Part shown: positions 44,965 through 54,495 of the stretch, piece after piece
How the letters are laid out: every line of letters begins with the position of its first letter
How positions within the stretch are numbered: position 1 is the stretch's first letter
Source of the DNA: Bacillota bacterium
GTDB taxonomy: Bacteria > Bacillota > Clostridia > Acetivibrionales > DTU013
DNA: 64,000 nt
Assembly (NCBI GenBank): GCA_023435745.1
Contig: JAEZMD010000003.1
Span: forward strand, 1-64,000
Direction of reading: 5' to 3'
The notes under the pieces: model-generated
What the model was told of the DNA's origin: nothing
Database searches by the model: none
The model's input: the letters and a program-made list of their open reading frames with translations, nothing else
Position numbers and translations under genes: made by a program

Positions 44965-45720
44965 TTATATTATTCCTAGACGAAGTTTAAAAGCAGTGAT
45001 AATACTGCTCTTTATGGTCTTCATGACACTCAGTTTACTTTTGCCCTGTTTGAAATCATATCTTAGGATAAACGGAACTTCAGAAAATTCTGCTCCGGAC
45101 TTGTATAGCTTATAAAGTATTTCCATCATACAGGCGAAGGAATTCTGGGTAATAATACTGTCTCCATATAAATTGAAAGACCTTCTTAAAATATCATAGG
45201 TATATGCCCTGTATCCACAGGTATAATCCTTTACCGAAGGTATAGGTAGTAAGAGCTTATAATAAAATTTTGCTCCAAGACTCAGAAAATTCCGGTAACC
45301 CGGTACGCCAACAACATCTGAACCTTGAAGATAACGTGATGCAATAGTGCAGTCAAAACCCTGCTCAAGTTTGTCCAGCAGGGCTGCCGCATATTTGGGG
45401 TCATGGGTATTATCTCCATCCATGACAAAACATATATCACCAGACCTGAACTCATCAAGAAAATATCTGAATCCAGTAGATATTGCACCACCTAGTCCGG
45501 TGTTTTTCTCATGCGCAATTAGAATGACTCTCTCATTTTGTCCGGCTAATTTTTCGACTATAGCTTTTGTAGAATCAGTACTCTTGTCATCAATCACGAG
45601 AATGTAAAGTTCATAACCTTTTTGTCCCAGCTTATCTGTTTCATTCAGCCAGGCGTTTACCAAATCACGAATATTTTTCTCCTCATTATAGCAAGGTAGA
45701 ATCGCTAGTATTTTTTCCAT
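44965..45720 (-). CDS. Glycosyltransferase family 2 (polyprenyl-phosphate type)
   Basis: 251 residues. It starts MEKILAILPCYNEEKNI, then VIDDKSTDST and the DxD-like MDGDNTHDP metal/nucleotide motif. YTCGYRAY and the C-terminal basic end are typical of dolichol/undecaprenyl-phosphate mannosyl- or glucosyl-transferases (DPM1-like). It has no clear membrane helices and would act at the inner face, supplying a lipid-linked sugar to the GtrA protein and the GT-C enzyme. It overlaps gtrA by 35 bases. Confidence 0.9.
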   Translation of the reverse strand: MEKILAILPCYNEEKNIRDLVNAWLNETDKLGQKGYELYILVIDDKSTDSTKAIVEKLAGQNERVILIAHEKNTGLGGAISTGFRYFLDEFRSGDICFVMDGDNTHDPKYAAALLDKLEQGFDCTIASRYLQGSDVVGVPGYRNFLSLGAKFYYKLLLPIPSVKDYTCGYRAYTYDILRRSFNLYGDSIITQNSFACMMEILYKLYKSGAEFSEVPFILRYDFKQGKSKLSVMKTIKSSIITAFKLRLGII

Positions 45721-46159
45721 CCGTATCCCCGCCTCTTTTTTTAATTAGATTAAAAAGAAGTTTTCTTATTTCATAAAGTACGAAAAATGGTATTGCTATG
45801 GAAAACCCCTTACTTATAAGCAGATTCAGGTTCTTATCAAGACTGTGCGGAAGTGATTCGCTAGAAAGCCAAATAATCCAGTCCGCCAACAGCAAACCAA
45901 ATAGAAATGTTCCGATAAATATAAGAAAACCTGGAATTCCGTACTCTATAAAAAACACATATCTGGAAACCAGAAAGTACTGTAAAATAGAGCCTGAGAC
46001 CACACCAATCGTATTCGCCCCTACAATTCCCATGTTAAGACTATTACGCAATATCCATACAATAGATATATCCAGAATAGTAACAATTACGGAAATACAA
46101 AAATAATTAATGATATTTCTATTCTTTTTAACCAAGCCGGTTAATTTATCAACAAACAT
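45686..46159 (-). CDS. GtrA-family membrane protein
   Basis: 157 residues, ATG 46159 after GGTGG. Four membrane helices with the family pattern: IINYFCISVIVTILDISIVWIL, ANTIGVVSGSILQYFLVSRYVF. GtrA proteins are proposed flippases for lipid-linked sugars and commonly sit beside GT2 and GT-C partners, as here. It is the first gene of the cassette transcription unit. Confidence 0.9.
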   Translation of the reverse strand: MFVDKLTGLVKKNRNIINYFCISVIVTILDISIVWILRNSLNMGIVGANTIGVVSGSILQYFLVSRYVFFIEYGIPGFLIFIGTFLFGLLLADWIIWLSSESLPHSLDKNLNLLISKGFSIAIPFFVLYEIRKLLFNLIKKRGGDTDGKNTSDSTLL

Positions 46160-46209
46160 AATCCACCAAATAATGACAATTTAATATTTGATTTCTTTAA
46201 TCTTGACAA

Positions 46210-46238
46210 ATTTTATATTAATTATGCACAAAAGTCAA
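46210..46238 (-). promoter_or_regulatory. Candidate promoter of the glycosyl-transfer cassette
   Basis: On the minus strand TTGACT (46238-46233), a 17-base spacer and TAAAAT (46215-46210), about 45 bases before the gtrA start. TATAAA two bases upstream of that -10 is an alternative. Confidence 0.45.
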
Positions 46239-46442
46239 TAGTGTACATATTATAAGTAATTCGTCTTAAATTTGTGAGTAATTTGTCTACGTAATTCACG
46301 CCTGCTCATTTTCTGAACTCTCACGTAAATAATTTGAGTCTTTGCAGGGAAACAAAAAAAGGCGGAGAAATGTTTAAGATATAGTAGTATAATGTATTGA
46401 ATGAAACAGAATCCGAAATATTAAGAAATTGCTTTTGGGGAG

Positions 46443-46473
46443 ATGAAGTTCGAATGAAGCTATTGATGCATAT
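46443..46473. repeat. Right copy of the 31-nt junction duplication
   Basis: The copy at the queH start, matching 43296-43326 at 30 of 31 positions. It includes a vestige of the ruvB end (ATGAAGTTCGAATGA) in front of the queH ATG. Confidence 0.9.
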
Positions 46474-46969
46474 GTGCTGCGCTCCGTGCTCCACATACCC
46501 TCTTTCCGTACTGAGGAAGGAGGGAATCGAGCCGACGGGCGTTTATTTCAACCCCAACATCCACCCGATCGAGGAGTTCCAGAGACGAAGCGCTACCATA
46601 AAAAAGTTTGCGGCTATTAAAGGCTTGACGGTCCAATATTTCGACGATTTCATGCAGCCGGACTGGGAGAAATTTAATGGGCCGGAGGATGCCAGGTGTG
46701 CCATGTGCTATGCCATTCGTCTTCAAAAGTCAGCCGAGCTGGCGGCTTCAGGGGGCTATGAGGCTTTTACGACATCTCTTCTTGTCAGCCCTTATCAAAA
46801 ACATGATCTTATCAGGCAGCTGGGTGAAAAATATGCCGGTCAGTATGGCGTCGTCTTCTATTACAGTGATTTCCGACCAGGCTTCAGGAAGGGCCAGTCG
46901 GAGGCAAGGGAATTAGGCCTCTATCGCCAGAAATATTGCGGTTGCATCATTTCGCTCAAAGGAAAATAG
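46454..46969 (+). CDS. queH: Epoxyqueuosine reductase QueH
   Basis: 171 residues from ATG 46454; the longer frame from 46397 includes cassette DNA. Cysteine motifs of the family (formerly DUF208): MCCAPCSTY at the N-terminus, RCAMCYAIRL in the middle and KYCGCIISL at the end, holding an iron-sulfur cluster. It reduces epoxyqueuosine to queuosine in tRNA. Ancestrally translated with ruvB through an ATGA overlap; now 3.1 kb away, it must use another promoter, such as a TATAAT-like -10 at 46388-46393 within the cassette edge (no good -35). Confidence 0.93.
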   Translation: MKLLMHMCCAPCSTYPLSVLRKEGIEPTGVYFNPNIHPIEEFQRRSATIKKFAAIKGLTVQYFDDFMQPDWEKFNGPEDARCAMCYAIRLQKSAELAASGGYEAFTTSLLVSPYQKHDLIRQLGEKYAGQYGVVFYYSDFRPGFRKGQSEARELGLYRQKYCGCIISLKGK

Positions 46970-47102
46970 TGCCTTAACATTCATATTACAATATAGTTAA
47001 AATATATTTAAAACTATAGAAATATAATCTATTCCGTCGAATTATCTGTTATGATGATATAAACAAACGATAATCTTTTGTAAAATACGACGGGGTGCCA
47101 TC

Positions 47103-48758
47103 ATGAAGAGGTTCTTATCTGCCATTCTCACCATTATGCTAATTTTCATGCCAACTGCAAATGCATCTGTTTTTGCGCAAACGGTAGTGGACGCAAACAA
47201 TGTCAAAGGAGTATTGAAGGAGGTCCGATATGCGCCGGAGAATGGGTATGAAGTAATCCGACTGTCCATAGACGGGTTTTCGGGCTACACCTATATGGAG
47301 TTGGCGGATCCGTATCGAATTGTGATTGATCTGAATAATACCTCATTAACAAGAAAACCAAATACACTTAAAGCGGGAGGCAAATTGGTCAGCCGCGTCA
47401 GGTATGCCCAATTTACCACGACCACGACCCGTGTTGTTCTGGATGTGAACGAGGGCTATGATTTCTCCATTGAGACAACTGATACAGGACTTGCCGTTTA
47501 TGTTGAGGAAAAGAAGACGCCTGAAGCCCTGAATGACGCCAAGGCTATCATGTTCAGCAAGGAACTGGGTATCAGGTATGTCAAAGACGGATCAAACGAT
47601 GCGGTATCTTTAACATTGGGTAAAGTTGACGGGTACAGCGTGTCAAGACTGACAGGTCCGGACAGACTTGTGCTTAACATTCCTGACGCCGGGGTTGTCA
47701 GCACGGATAAACAGGTGAAAACAGGCTCGGATCAGATCCAGTCCATCAGTTATGAGAAAACCGGAAAAACAGGCGCAAGTATTACATTGGGACTGAGCGG
47801 CCAGTACGGGTATGGCTTTGAAGATTCCGAAAACGGTCTGGTTATGACGGTGCAGAGCCCTTCCTACAAAAATATTGAATATCACAGCTACAGCGACAGG
47901 ATTCACTTTACACTGAATAATGCGATGCTCACTGAGGGAGATAAAGAATTGAAGCCTCTGTATGAAGCCGTATACAGTGATAAATCAAGACGGTATACAG
48001 TGACCTTTCCTACAGAGCAGGCGGATCTTGGCGAGGGGATACTTGACATAAACGATTCTTATCTTAAATCCCTTGAGATCAGGAAAAACAATGAGGAAGG
48101 CACAACTTCGCTGATATTTACCAGCAGGGCGAAGAATTCTTATCTTGTTTACACGAGAAGCTCTGGAACAACGGCTATCACAGTAATCAAGCCTGCGGCG
48201 GAAAATAAAAAGCCGGTGGTGATCGATGCAGGTCATGGCGGTTCTGCAATCGGCACAGCATACGGAAAATTGACAGAGAAGGAGCTGACGCTGGACATTG
48301 CGAAGCGTCTGGACACTCTGCTTGAGAAAAAGGGGATCAATACTTATATGATCAGGTCCGAGGACTGTAATGTGGACAATTACGAGAGGGCATATATTGC
48401 GAACATGATAAATGCAAGGCTTTTTGTCAGCGTGCATATCAACGGTATGGAGTCAAGGAGCTTCAAGGGCACCATGACGTTATACTGCCCCTCCGAGAGC
48501 AAAGACTTCACAGGTATGGACCTGGCAGCCATTGTTCAGAAAAATATGATCAAAGCACTGAAAACAGAGGACATAGGCCTCAGGTCGAGGCCGGATCTGA
48601 TCGTACTGAGGGAAACCGCTATGCCTGCTGTTTTAGCAGAGATTGCCTGTATTACAAACAGCTCTGACAGAGCAAAGCTGCAGACGGAATCCTTCAGACA
48701 GAAAGCGGCACAGTCATTATGTGATTCCGTAGTGGAGGCGCTGCCAAAGGTAAAATGA
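47103..48758 (+). CDS. N-acetylmuramoyl-L-alanine amidase with AMIN domains
   Basis: 551 residues, ATG 47103 after a GGGGTG site. A signal peptide (to about residue 25) is followed by AMIN-type beta domains (GYTYMELADPYRIVIDLNNT; RLTGPDRLVLNIPDAGV; repeated SISYEKTGKTGASITLGL). The C-terminal Amidase_3 domain has the zinc ligands and catalytic Glu: VIDAGHGG, TEKELTLDIAKRL, VSVHINGM and LAEIACITN. It cleaves the amide bond between muramic acid and the stem peptide at sites chosen by AMIN binding to the wall. Opens the block amidase-GerMN-rdgB-phosphoesterase. Confidence 0.93.
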   Translation: MKRFLSAILTIMLIFMPTANASVFAQTVVDANNVKGVLKEVRYAPENGYEVIRLSIDGFSGYTYMELADPYRIVIDLNNTSLTRKPNTLKAGGKLVSRVRYAQFTTTTTRVVLDVNEGYDFSIETTDTGLAVYVEEKKTPEALNDAKAIMFSKELGIRYVKDGSNDAVSLTLGKVDGYSVSRLTGPDRLVLNIPDAGVVSTDKQVKTGSDQIQSISYEKTGKTGASITLGLSGQYGYGFEDSENGLVMTVQSPSYKNIEYHSYSDRIHFTLNNAMLTEGDKELKPLYEAVYSDKSRRYTVTFPTEQADLGEGILDINDSYLKSLEIRKNNEEGTTSLIFTSRAKNSYLVYTRSSGTTAITVIKPAAENKKPVVIDAGHGGSAIGTAYGKLTEKELTLDIAKRLDTLLEKKGINTYMIRSEDCNVDNYERAYIANMINARLFVSVHINGMESRSFKGTMTLYCPSESKDFTGMDLAAIVQKNMIKALKTEDIGLRSRPDLIVLRETAMPAVLAEIACITNSSDRAKLQTESFRQKAAQSLCDSVVEALPKVK

Positions 48759-48834
48759 TTGCAACACAGCTATAATGCGTTTGTAACAAGGCTATTTCAA
48801 ACAAAAGAAATAGATAAATATTTATAAAAATACT

Positions 48835-48868
48835 CAGCAGAATTTATGAATTCTACTGATATTTTTTA
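48835..48868 (+). terminator. Terminator-like hairpin after the amidase gene
   Basis: CAGCAGAATT / AATTCTACTG (one mismatch) with a four-base loop, followed by ATATTTTTTA. Confidence 0.7.
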
Positions 48869-49025
48869 TGGGATTCCTGTGATAACATTAGAATAGGATA
48901 TGAGCACATTGATTTTAGCTTAAATGTGATTGATAAATGAATATAAACGGTATAAATATCGTGGGAAATAATAGAAATCTTCGAAGTTGTCCATAATCTC
49001 TATAGAGTTTAACAAGGAGGACGAT

Positions 49026-50351
49026 ATGAGAAGATTCATCGTTGTGTTTCTCGCGATACATATGCTTTTGCTGACAGGGTGTACGATTCCTTTTTTCGGG
49101 AAGTCAGAGAATGACCCCACGGTTGTTACAGATGAGAGTGGGCTGGTCAGCGTTGATGACAATGACCGGGAGGGGGAACAGATCGGCGGGCTGGACGGTG
49201 CAGGTACCGATCTTGGTATTGATTCTGAATCCAGTTCCGATTCTGAGTCCGTCGCCGATCTCGAATCCACTGCGGATACCGGATACGGTTTTCCAGATAA
49301 TGACGGCCTTGTGGCAGACGACGCCGCAGAACTGCCGGAGACGGAAACAACCGGAACAACCGGAGCAACCGGAGAGGAAGCTGCAGACAGTGTGTTATAC
49401 ATAACAGATCCGACCGGCACGGGTGATGAAACAGGAGTACTGGCTGCTCAAAGTGATTCGGGCAGCAGCGTATTTTTTTCAGAACCAAGGCGTTCTGTCA
49501 CTGTATATTATCAGGACGGGGATGGATATCTAGTCCCGATGACCAGATGGATCGAAACGCAGCCAGGTATAGCAAGGGCTTCTCTGAATCTGGTGATCGA
49601 CAGTGCACTGAACCGGGAAGAACTGGCATATTACGGGGTGTACCCGGTTATACCGGAGAATACCGAGATACAGGGCATAGATATCAGAGAGGGCATAGCG
49701 ACTGTCGATTTTAACAGGCATCTGCTCAATTATGACAGCGCGTTGTCAGAGAGAAATATTGTCGCTTCGATTGTTTATACAATGACGGAGTTTGAGACAA
49801 TTGAACGAGTTAGAATCTTGATCAATGGCTATCCGCAGGGCTTCCTGAAGTATGGGACCGACCTTGGAAAGCCGTTGGGGCGTGATGACGTAATGATCAA
49901 TGGGGAGCTTGCACTGACACCGGCTGAAACGTCCAAGGTTGATGTTTTTATGATGAAGCAGGCAAATACCGGCTTTATCTACCCGGTTCCGCTTTCTGCA
50001 GTAGATACGACCGATGCCGATTATCTGCCGGAGATCCTGGTAAAGCAGTTGCTGGACACGAAAACGGAAGGTCTGCTGGTCAGTGAGATTCCGCAGGATG
50101 TTGTTTTGTTAGATACAAGCATTGTGAATGGAATTATTACGCTGAATTTTAGTGAAGAATTTATGAACTATGGCGGCACTGCACGTGAAGAGGGGATTCT
50201 AAAGCAACTGGCCTATACGCTGCGGCAGTGCAATGGGATCAGAAGGTTGAGGATTATAGTTGGGGGACGCGAGGTCGAATTGCCTGAGGGAACGGATATA
50301 TCACAGGGATTGGCGATCCCTGTTACAATAAATGATGTGATCGACAGATAA
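49026..50351 (+). CDS. GerMN-domain lipoprotein
   Basis: 441 residues from ATG 49026 after GGAGGACGAT; the in-frame ATG at 48987 lies upstream of that site. Lipobox LLTGC (about Cys17), then an acidic Ser/Asp/Glu/Thr-rich linker of about 120 residues including SDSESVADLES-type repeats and TTGTTGATGE. Two GerMN domains follow (VTVYYQDGDGYLVPMTRWI...; VFMMKQANTGFIYPVPL...), each with GIATVDFN or GIITLNFSEEF. GerM of Bacillus is needed for spore germination and septum formation; here a wall or spore role is inferred. rdgB follows after 74 bases. Confidence 0.9.
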   Translation: MRRFIVVFLAIHMLLLTGCTIPFFGKSENDPTVVTDESGLVSVDDNDREGEQIGGLDGAGTDLGIDSESSSDSESVADLESTADTGYGFPDNDGLVADDAAELPETETTGTTGATGEEAADSVLYITDPTGTGDETGVLAAQSDSGSSVFFSEPRRSVTVYYQDGDGYLVPMTRWIETQPGIARASLNLVIDSALNREELAYYGVYPVIPENTEIQGIDIREGIATVDFNRHLLNYDSALSERNIVASIVYTMTEFETIERVRILINGYPQGFLKYGTDLGKPLGRDDVMINGELALTPAETSKVDVFMMKQANTGFIYPVPLSAVDTTDADYLPEILVKQLLDTKTEGLLVSEIPQDVVLLDTSIVNGIITLNFSEEFMNYGGTAREEGILKQLAYTLRQCNGIRRLRIIVGGREVELPEGTDISQGLAIPVTINDVIDR

Positions 50352-50424
50352 TGAAGCCGACAGATAAAAAGAAAGAAGATGCTTTGTTTTGCACATAAAT
50401 GAGAAAATGTCAGGGTCAAAGAAT

Positions 50425-51036
50425 ATGAGGCTGATTGCAGCTACGAGGAACAAGGGGAAGCTGGAGGAGATCGCACAAATCCTGGAACAGTTTCCCTTCA
50501 ATGTTGTTTCAATGACCGAGGCAGGCATGACAGACGATATAGAGGAAACCGGAAGTACCTTTGAGGAAAATGCGCTAATTAAGGCAAAAAAGGTCTGGGA
50601 GGCCACAGGCACGGGTGAAATAGTATTGGCTGACGATTCGGGGCTGGAGGTAGATTATTTGAACGGAGCTCCCGGCGTTTATTCTGCAAGATATGCAGGC
50701 GAGGGAGCTTCTGATGCGGATAGAAACAGGAAGCTTATCGGCGCACTTGCAGGAGTGCCCGCAGACAAAAGAAGCGCAAGATTCGTATGTGCTATAGCGA
50801 TGGTTTTCCCGGACGATACTGATCTTGTTGTCAGAGGAACCTGTGAGGGAATGATTGCATTAGAACCTGCGGGCAGCAATGGCTTTGGATATGATCCGCT
50901 GTTTTATATTCCGTCCATTGGATTGACAATAGCGCAGATGGATGCGGAAACGAAGAACGGCATAAGCCATCGGGGGAATGCTCTCAGACAGCTGGCTGAA
51001 AAGCTGAAGCATATTTGGCAGTCTTTGGAAGGGTAA
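50425..51036 (+). CDS. rdgB: XTP/dITP diphosphatase (HAM1/RdgB)
   Basis: 203 residues from ATG 50425 (MRLIAATRNKGKL matches the family start); in-frame starts at 50407 and 50389 would add 6 or 12 residues. Motifs: ATRNKGKLEEI, ADDSGLEVDYLNGAPGVYSARYAGEGA and SHRGNALRQL. It removes deaminated purine nucleotides (ITP, XTP, dITP) from the pool. In Bacillus the order is gerM-rph-ysnA(rdgB)-ysnB; RNase PH is missing here between the GerMN gene and rdgB. Confidence 0.95.
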   Translation: MRLIAATRNKGKLEEIAQILEQFPFNVVSMTEAGMTDDIEETGSTFEENALIKAKKVWEATGTGEIVLADDSGLEVDYLNGAPGVYSARYAGEGASDADRNRKLIGALAGVPADKRSARFVCAIAMVFPDDTDLVVRGTCEGMIALEPAGSNGFGYDPLFYIPSIGLTIAQMDAETKNGISHRGNALRQLAEKLKHIWQSLEG

Positions 51037-51125
51037 GGAAGTCGGCGGCATGATAAAGCCGACCGGGCGGTTGAGTTATAATTGACTATTAAGATTGGAC
51101 AGTGTTTTGTGGGGGTTCATGATAT

Positions 51126-51605
51126 ATGAAGATTTTGGTTATAAGTGATACGCACGGTGATATTAGTAAGGCTGAAGAAGCCATTAATTTTAATAAAGAT
51201 ATCGATTTGATCATCCATCTCGGCGATTATTTCAGGGATGCTATGAAACTATCCAACCTGTTTCCGGATATACCTTTTGAGTATATCTATGGCAACAGTG
51301 ATTTCATGATTGAAAATGTTCCCGCCGAGAAGCTGCTGGATATATGCGGAAAGAAGATATTTATCACGCATGGGCACAGATATTCTGTTAAGTGGGATTA
51401 TGAAAAGCTGTTCAGGAAAGCAGAGGAGCTTAGTGCCGATATGGTCCTGTTTGGACATACTCATTGTCCTGATATAGTGACAAGGGGTCGGCACCTTATT
51501 TTAAATCCCGGCAGCACCAGTGACCCAAGGGATGATTCTGATGAATCCTATGCGATCATTGAAATTGATAACGAACAGATCAAACCCCGGATATACCGTA
51601 TCTGA
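51126..51605 (+). CDS. YfcE/YsnB-type metallophosphoesterase
   Basis: 159 residues, ATG 51126. The five calcineurin-like metal motifs are present: SDTHGD, HLGDY, YGNSD, THGHRY and GHTHCP. The MJ0936/YfcE class hydrolyses phosphodiesters; true substrate is not known. It is last of the gerM-type block; a 112-base gap separates it from the next operon. Confidence 0.92.
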   Translation: MKILVISDTHGDISKAEEAINFNKDIDLIIHLGDYFRDAMKLSNLFPDIPFEYIYGNSDFMIENVPAEKLLDICGKKIFITHGHRYSVKWDYEKLFRKAEELSADMVLFGHTHCPDIVTRGRHLILNPGSTSDPRDDSDESYAIIEIDNEQIKPRIYRI

Positions 51606-51717
51606 AGCCCTTTGCAGGCTGTCTGACGGAACTGCCGGGAAATGTTGTCCGAGATTTTTTGAAACATATTAGTATCAATACTCGTCAAACAAAAGACTTG
51701 TTTTTGAGATAAATATA

Positions 51718-54495
51718 ATGCGGGGTGAAATATTGATACATAATAAACGTTTTTTCAAAGTCCTTTTGATTCCTGTTACTTTTCTTTTAGCAATTACATT
51801 GATTTTATCGCCTAAAGTATATTCTGCTGATTCAGAGGCCGATGTTACCGTTGAAGTTAAGGGCGGTTTTGATGGAGTGGCAAGACTGGGGGCGTATATT
51901 CCCTATAGAATCATGCTCATTAATAAGGGAAGGGCTGTTGAGGGAGAAGTACAGGTCGAAATCAAGATTGACAGTCAGAACAAAACCGTTTTCTCCAAGC
52001 CGGTATCCCTTGCCGAAGGCGTTGTCAAGGAGGTAGTAATCGACGCGCCTGTCTTTACCGCAAGAAAAGGAGTAAAGATCAAGTTCCAGGAGAATGGTAA
52101 AACCATAAAAGAGTTGGAATACAACTTTTTAAAATTAATTCCTCCCGAGATGAAAACCATTGGCGTATTAAGCTCGGATAATGCTGCATACGACTTTTTG
52201 AATGGTATGACGATACCACAATCAAACGGTGATATGGCATATGATGAAAAAATGAAGCTGATGCAGGCCGCCGGAATGTATCCGGGCGCTTCCGTCGCAA
52301 CTGCTCAAGCCGTACCGGTTGGTTCTATAACGGAATCGGAAAGCATACTAATTCCGCTGGACGGTGGGAGCTTTCCTGACGATATCAGGATCATGAATGG
52401 GTTTGATATTCTGATTATCAGCAATTATGATACTGAAACATTGTCTGAAAATCAAATGAGTGTGCTTGAAAGTTGGACCGAGAGCGGAGGCACACTGGTC
52501 ATTGGAACCGGTGCAAATTGGAAGAAGGTTTACTCTTCTCTGCCTGAGGCCATGCAAAGGTTTTCTGTATCAGGCACATCCTCCGCCGTTCCGCCGGAAG
52601 AGCTGGAAAACTATGCGGGAGCAGCTTTTTCAGGCGATGTGATTCTTGATACTGTTACGGGGGAGATCGGTTTTGAATATGCACAGCCTGTAGCAGACAG
52701 TACGGACGGGTCAAATGAGGATGAGAATAACGCGGTCGGCAAGAATGCAAGCGTTGATGCGGATGAAGAGAAGCAATGGGTTTATAGTTCAAATATTGAT
52801 GAGGTGATCATAGGGGATAGCGGCAGCCCTCTGGCGGTGAAATATATTCACAAATCCGGGCGGATACTTTTTCTGGCTTTTGATCCCGGAATGGAGCCTG
52901 TTGCAAGCTGGCAGGGGAAACAGTCCTTCTGGGAAAATCTTCTGTATCATAGCGGCAATTCTAACAGAGTATACGAAAGAGGCCGGGGATATTACTATTC
53001 CAATCAAGACATCTACTACACGAACAGTCTGACATCTCAGGTGCCGGACGACAGGACGCCGCCGTTCCTGTTTATGTTTATAACGATCGGAGTATATATC
53101 ATTATTGCCGGGCCTGCCATGTACATCTTCTTGAAGCGAAAGGACAAGAGGGATTTCAGCTGGCTTGCGGTACCTGCTGCTGCTCTATTATGTCTTGTTG
53201 TCATATACTTTGTTGGATTTAAAACAAGATATAAGACAGCGGTTTTTAATACAGCCTCGATGATCCATCTGGATATGGAGAACCAAAAGGCTGATATCAC
53301 AACAGGTATGGGCATTTTCAACAATAAGAGAGGTGATCTGAAGCTCACCTACTCAGATGAGGATAACATAGAGTTTGATGTTACCCAGTCCGAAAATCGT
53401 AGTTATGTTGTATATGAGGACGGGAGGGAGCCTGAGGGCAAGGTCGTAAGCAAGCTTGTGTTCAGTGAACCAATGAATTATATGCTTTATGACGTTTCAA
53501 TGTGGGAACCCAAATATCTTTCCGCAAAAAAAAGCGAGCCCTTCACAGATCAAATAATCGGCTCTGTTAAAATTGAGGACGGTAAATTCAGAGCAGTAAT
53601 AAGCAACAGGACCAAATATGACTTTATGGAAGCATTTATCACAGTGGGAAACAACTTTATCAGTGCCGGGGACATCCTTTCAGGGAAAGAAAAAACGATC
53701 GAAGCGGATTTTAATTCAGACGGAGTACTTCATAGCTTTGAGGAATACCTGAACGCACAGTATGGCCGGACAAGCTATCCCTCCAATACGGCGCTTTCTG
53801 ATGATTTTAAAGAAAGGTACAGGAAAAGAATGACAGTTGAACAGCTTCTCGAGCCTATGCTCTACAGCCTGAGAGGGCAGACCAAAATAGGGTTGTTCGC
53901 ATTGAATAATCAAAACCTCGGCTTTAATATTACAATAAATGATGAGACACCTGTATCCTATTATACAAATGGAATATTTACAAGTGTCGATATGATTTTT
54001 GAAAAGGGCAGCGAGGTAGATATCCCCGCAGGTGTCATACTACCGCAGATCGATGAATATAGCCAAAACGTTGCAAGTACTGAAGGGGACAACGGAGTCA
54101 GAATAAGAAATAAAGGCGATATCGATTTTACATATTCACTGCCCGAGGGTATCCTGTCAACCGGATTTTCTCTTAAATTTGATACTTATGTACCTCTTCA
54201 TGTTAAGTACAATATGGAAGATATGGCGGCGCAAAACAGTAATGTGCAGACAAGGATCCTGCAAAATCAGTATGAATATTTTCTGTATAACAAAGCGTCT
54301 GATAACTGGGAGCAAATAGAGGACAATCATGGCGTGGCTGAAAAAGCCGATCAATATATTGATGATGAAAACAGGCTCAAGGTCCGCGTAAAGGTAGTGG
54401 AAATTGCGGAAGCGGACATGAAATCCAATGATGGATATGTCGAGACTGAGCGGCTGGCGTTCCCGGCGCTGCAACTGAAGGGGGTGGTGCGGTAA
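51718..54495 (+). CDS. Large exported/membrane protein, first gene of the vWA operon
   Basis: 925 residues from ATG 51718; TTG 51733 may be the true start because GGGGTG lies 6 bases before it while the ATG follows no good site. Signal peptide to about residue 40 (ILSPKVYSAD). An extracytoplasmic part (about 45-450) holds a CARDB/Ig-like domain (VEVKGGFDGVARLGAYIPYRIMLINKG) and a Rossmann/GATase-like segment (NGFDILIISNYDTETLSENQ, ESGGTLVIGTGANW). Two membrane helices lie at about 453-475 and 482-505 and a second external beta-rich part of about 400 residues ends the protein. No enzyme motif is visible. It overlaps the ABC ATPase start by one base (TAATG). A role as membrane platform of the complex encoded downstream is inference. 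Confidence 0.8.
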   Translation: MRGEILIHNKRFFKVLLIPVTFLLAITLILSPKVYSADSEADVTVEVKGGFDGVARLGAYIPYRIMLINKGRAVEGEVQVEIKIDSQNKTVFSKPVSLAEGVVKEVVIDAPVFTARKGVKIKFQENGKTIKELEYNFLKLIPPEMKTIGVLSSDNAAYDFLNGMTIPQSNGDMAYDEKMKLMQAAGMYPGASVATAQAVPVGSITESESILIPLDGGSFPDDIRIMNGFDILIISNYDTETLSENQMSVLESWTESGGTLVIGTGANWKKVYSSLPEAMQRFSVSGTSSAVPPEELENYAGAAFSGDVILDTVTGEIGFEYAQPVADSTDGSNEDENNAVGKNASVDADEEKQWVYSSNIDEVIIGDSGSPLAVKYIHKSGRILFLAFDPGMEPVASWQGKQSFWENLLYHSGNSNRVYERGRGYYYSNQDIYYTNSLTSQVPDDRTPPFLFMFITIGVYIIIAGPAMYIFLKRKDKRDFSWLAVPAAALLCLVVIYFVGFKTRYKTAVFNTASMIHLDMENQKADITTGMGIFNNKRGDLKLTYSDEDNIEFDVTQSENRSYVVYEDGREPEGKVVSKLVFSEPMNYMLYDVSMWEPKYLSAKKSEPFTDQIIGSVKIEDGKFRAVISNRTKYDFMEAFITVGNNFISAGDILSGKEKTIEADFNSDGVLHSFEEYLNAQYGRTSYPSNTALSDDFKERYRKRMTVEQLLEPMLYSLRGQTKIGLFALNNQNLGFNITINDETPVSYYTNGIFTSVDMIFEKGSEVDIPAGVILPQIDEYSQNVASTEGDNGVRIRNKGDIDFTYSLPEGILSTGFSLKFDTYVPLHVKYNMEDMAAQNSNVQTRILQNQYEYFLYNKASDNWEQIEDNHGVAEKADQYIDDENRLKVRVKVVEIAEADMKSNDGYVETERLAFPALQLKGVVR

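Noticed and set aside
46397..46453. Longer queH starting at 46397
   Set aside because: The extra residues come from cassette DNA left of the duplicated junction and are unlike the family; the ancestral start is the ATG in the ATGA overlap.
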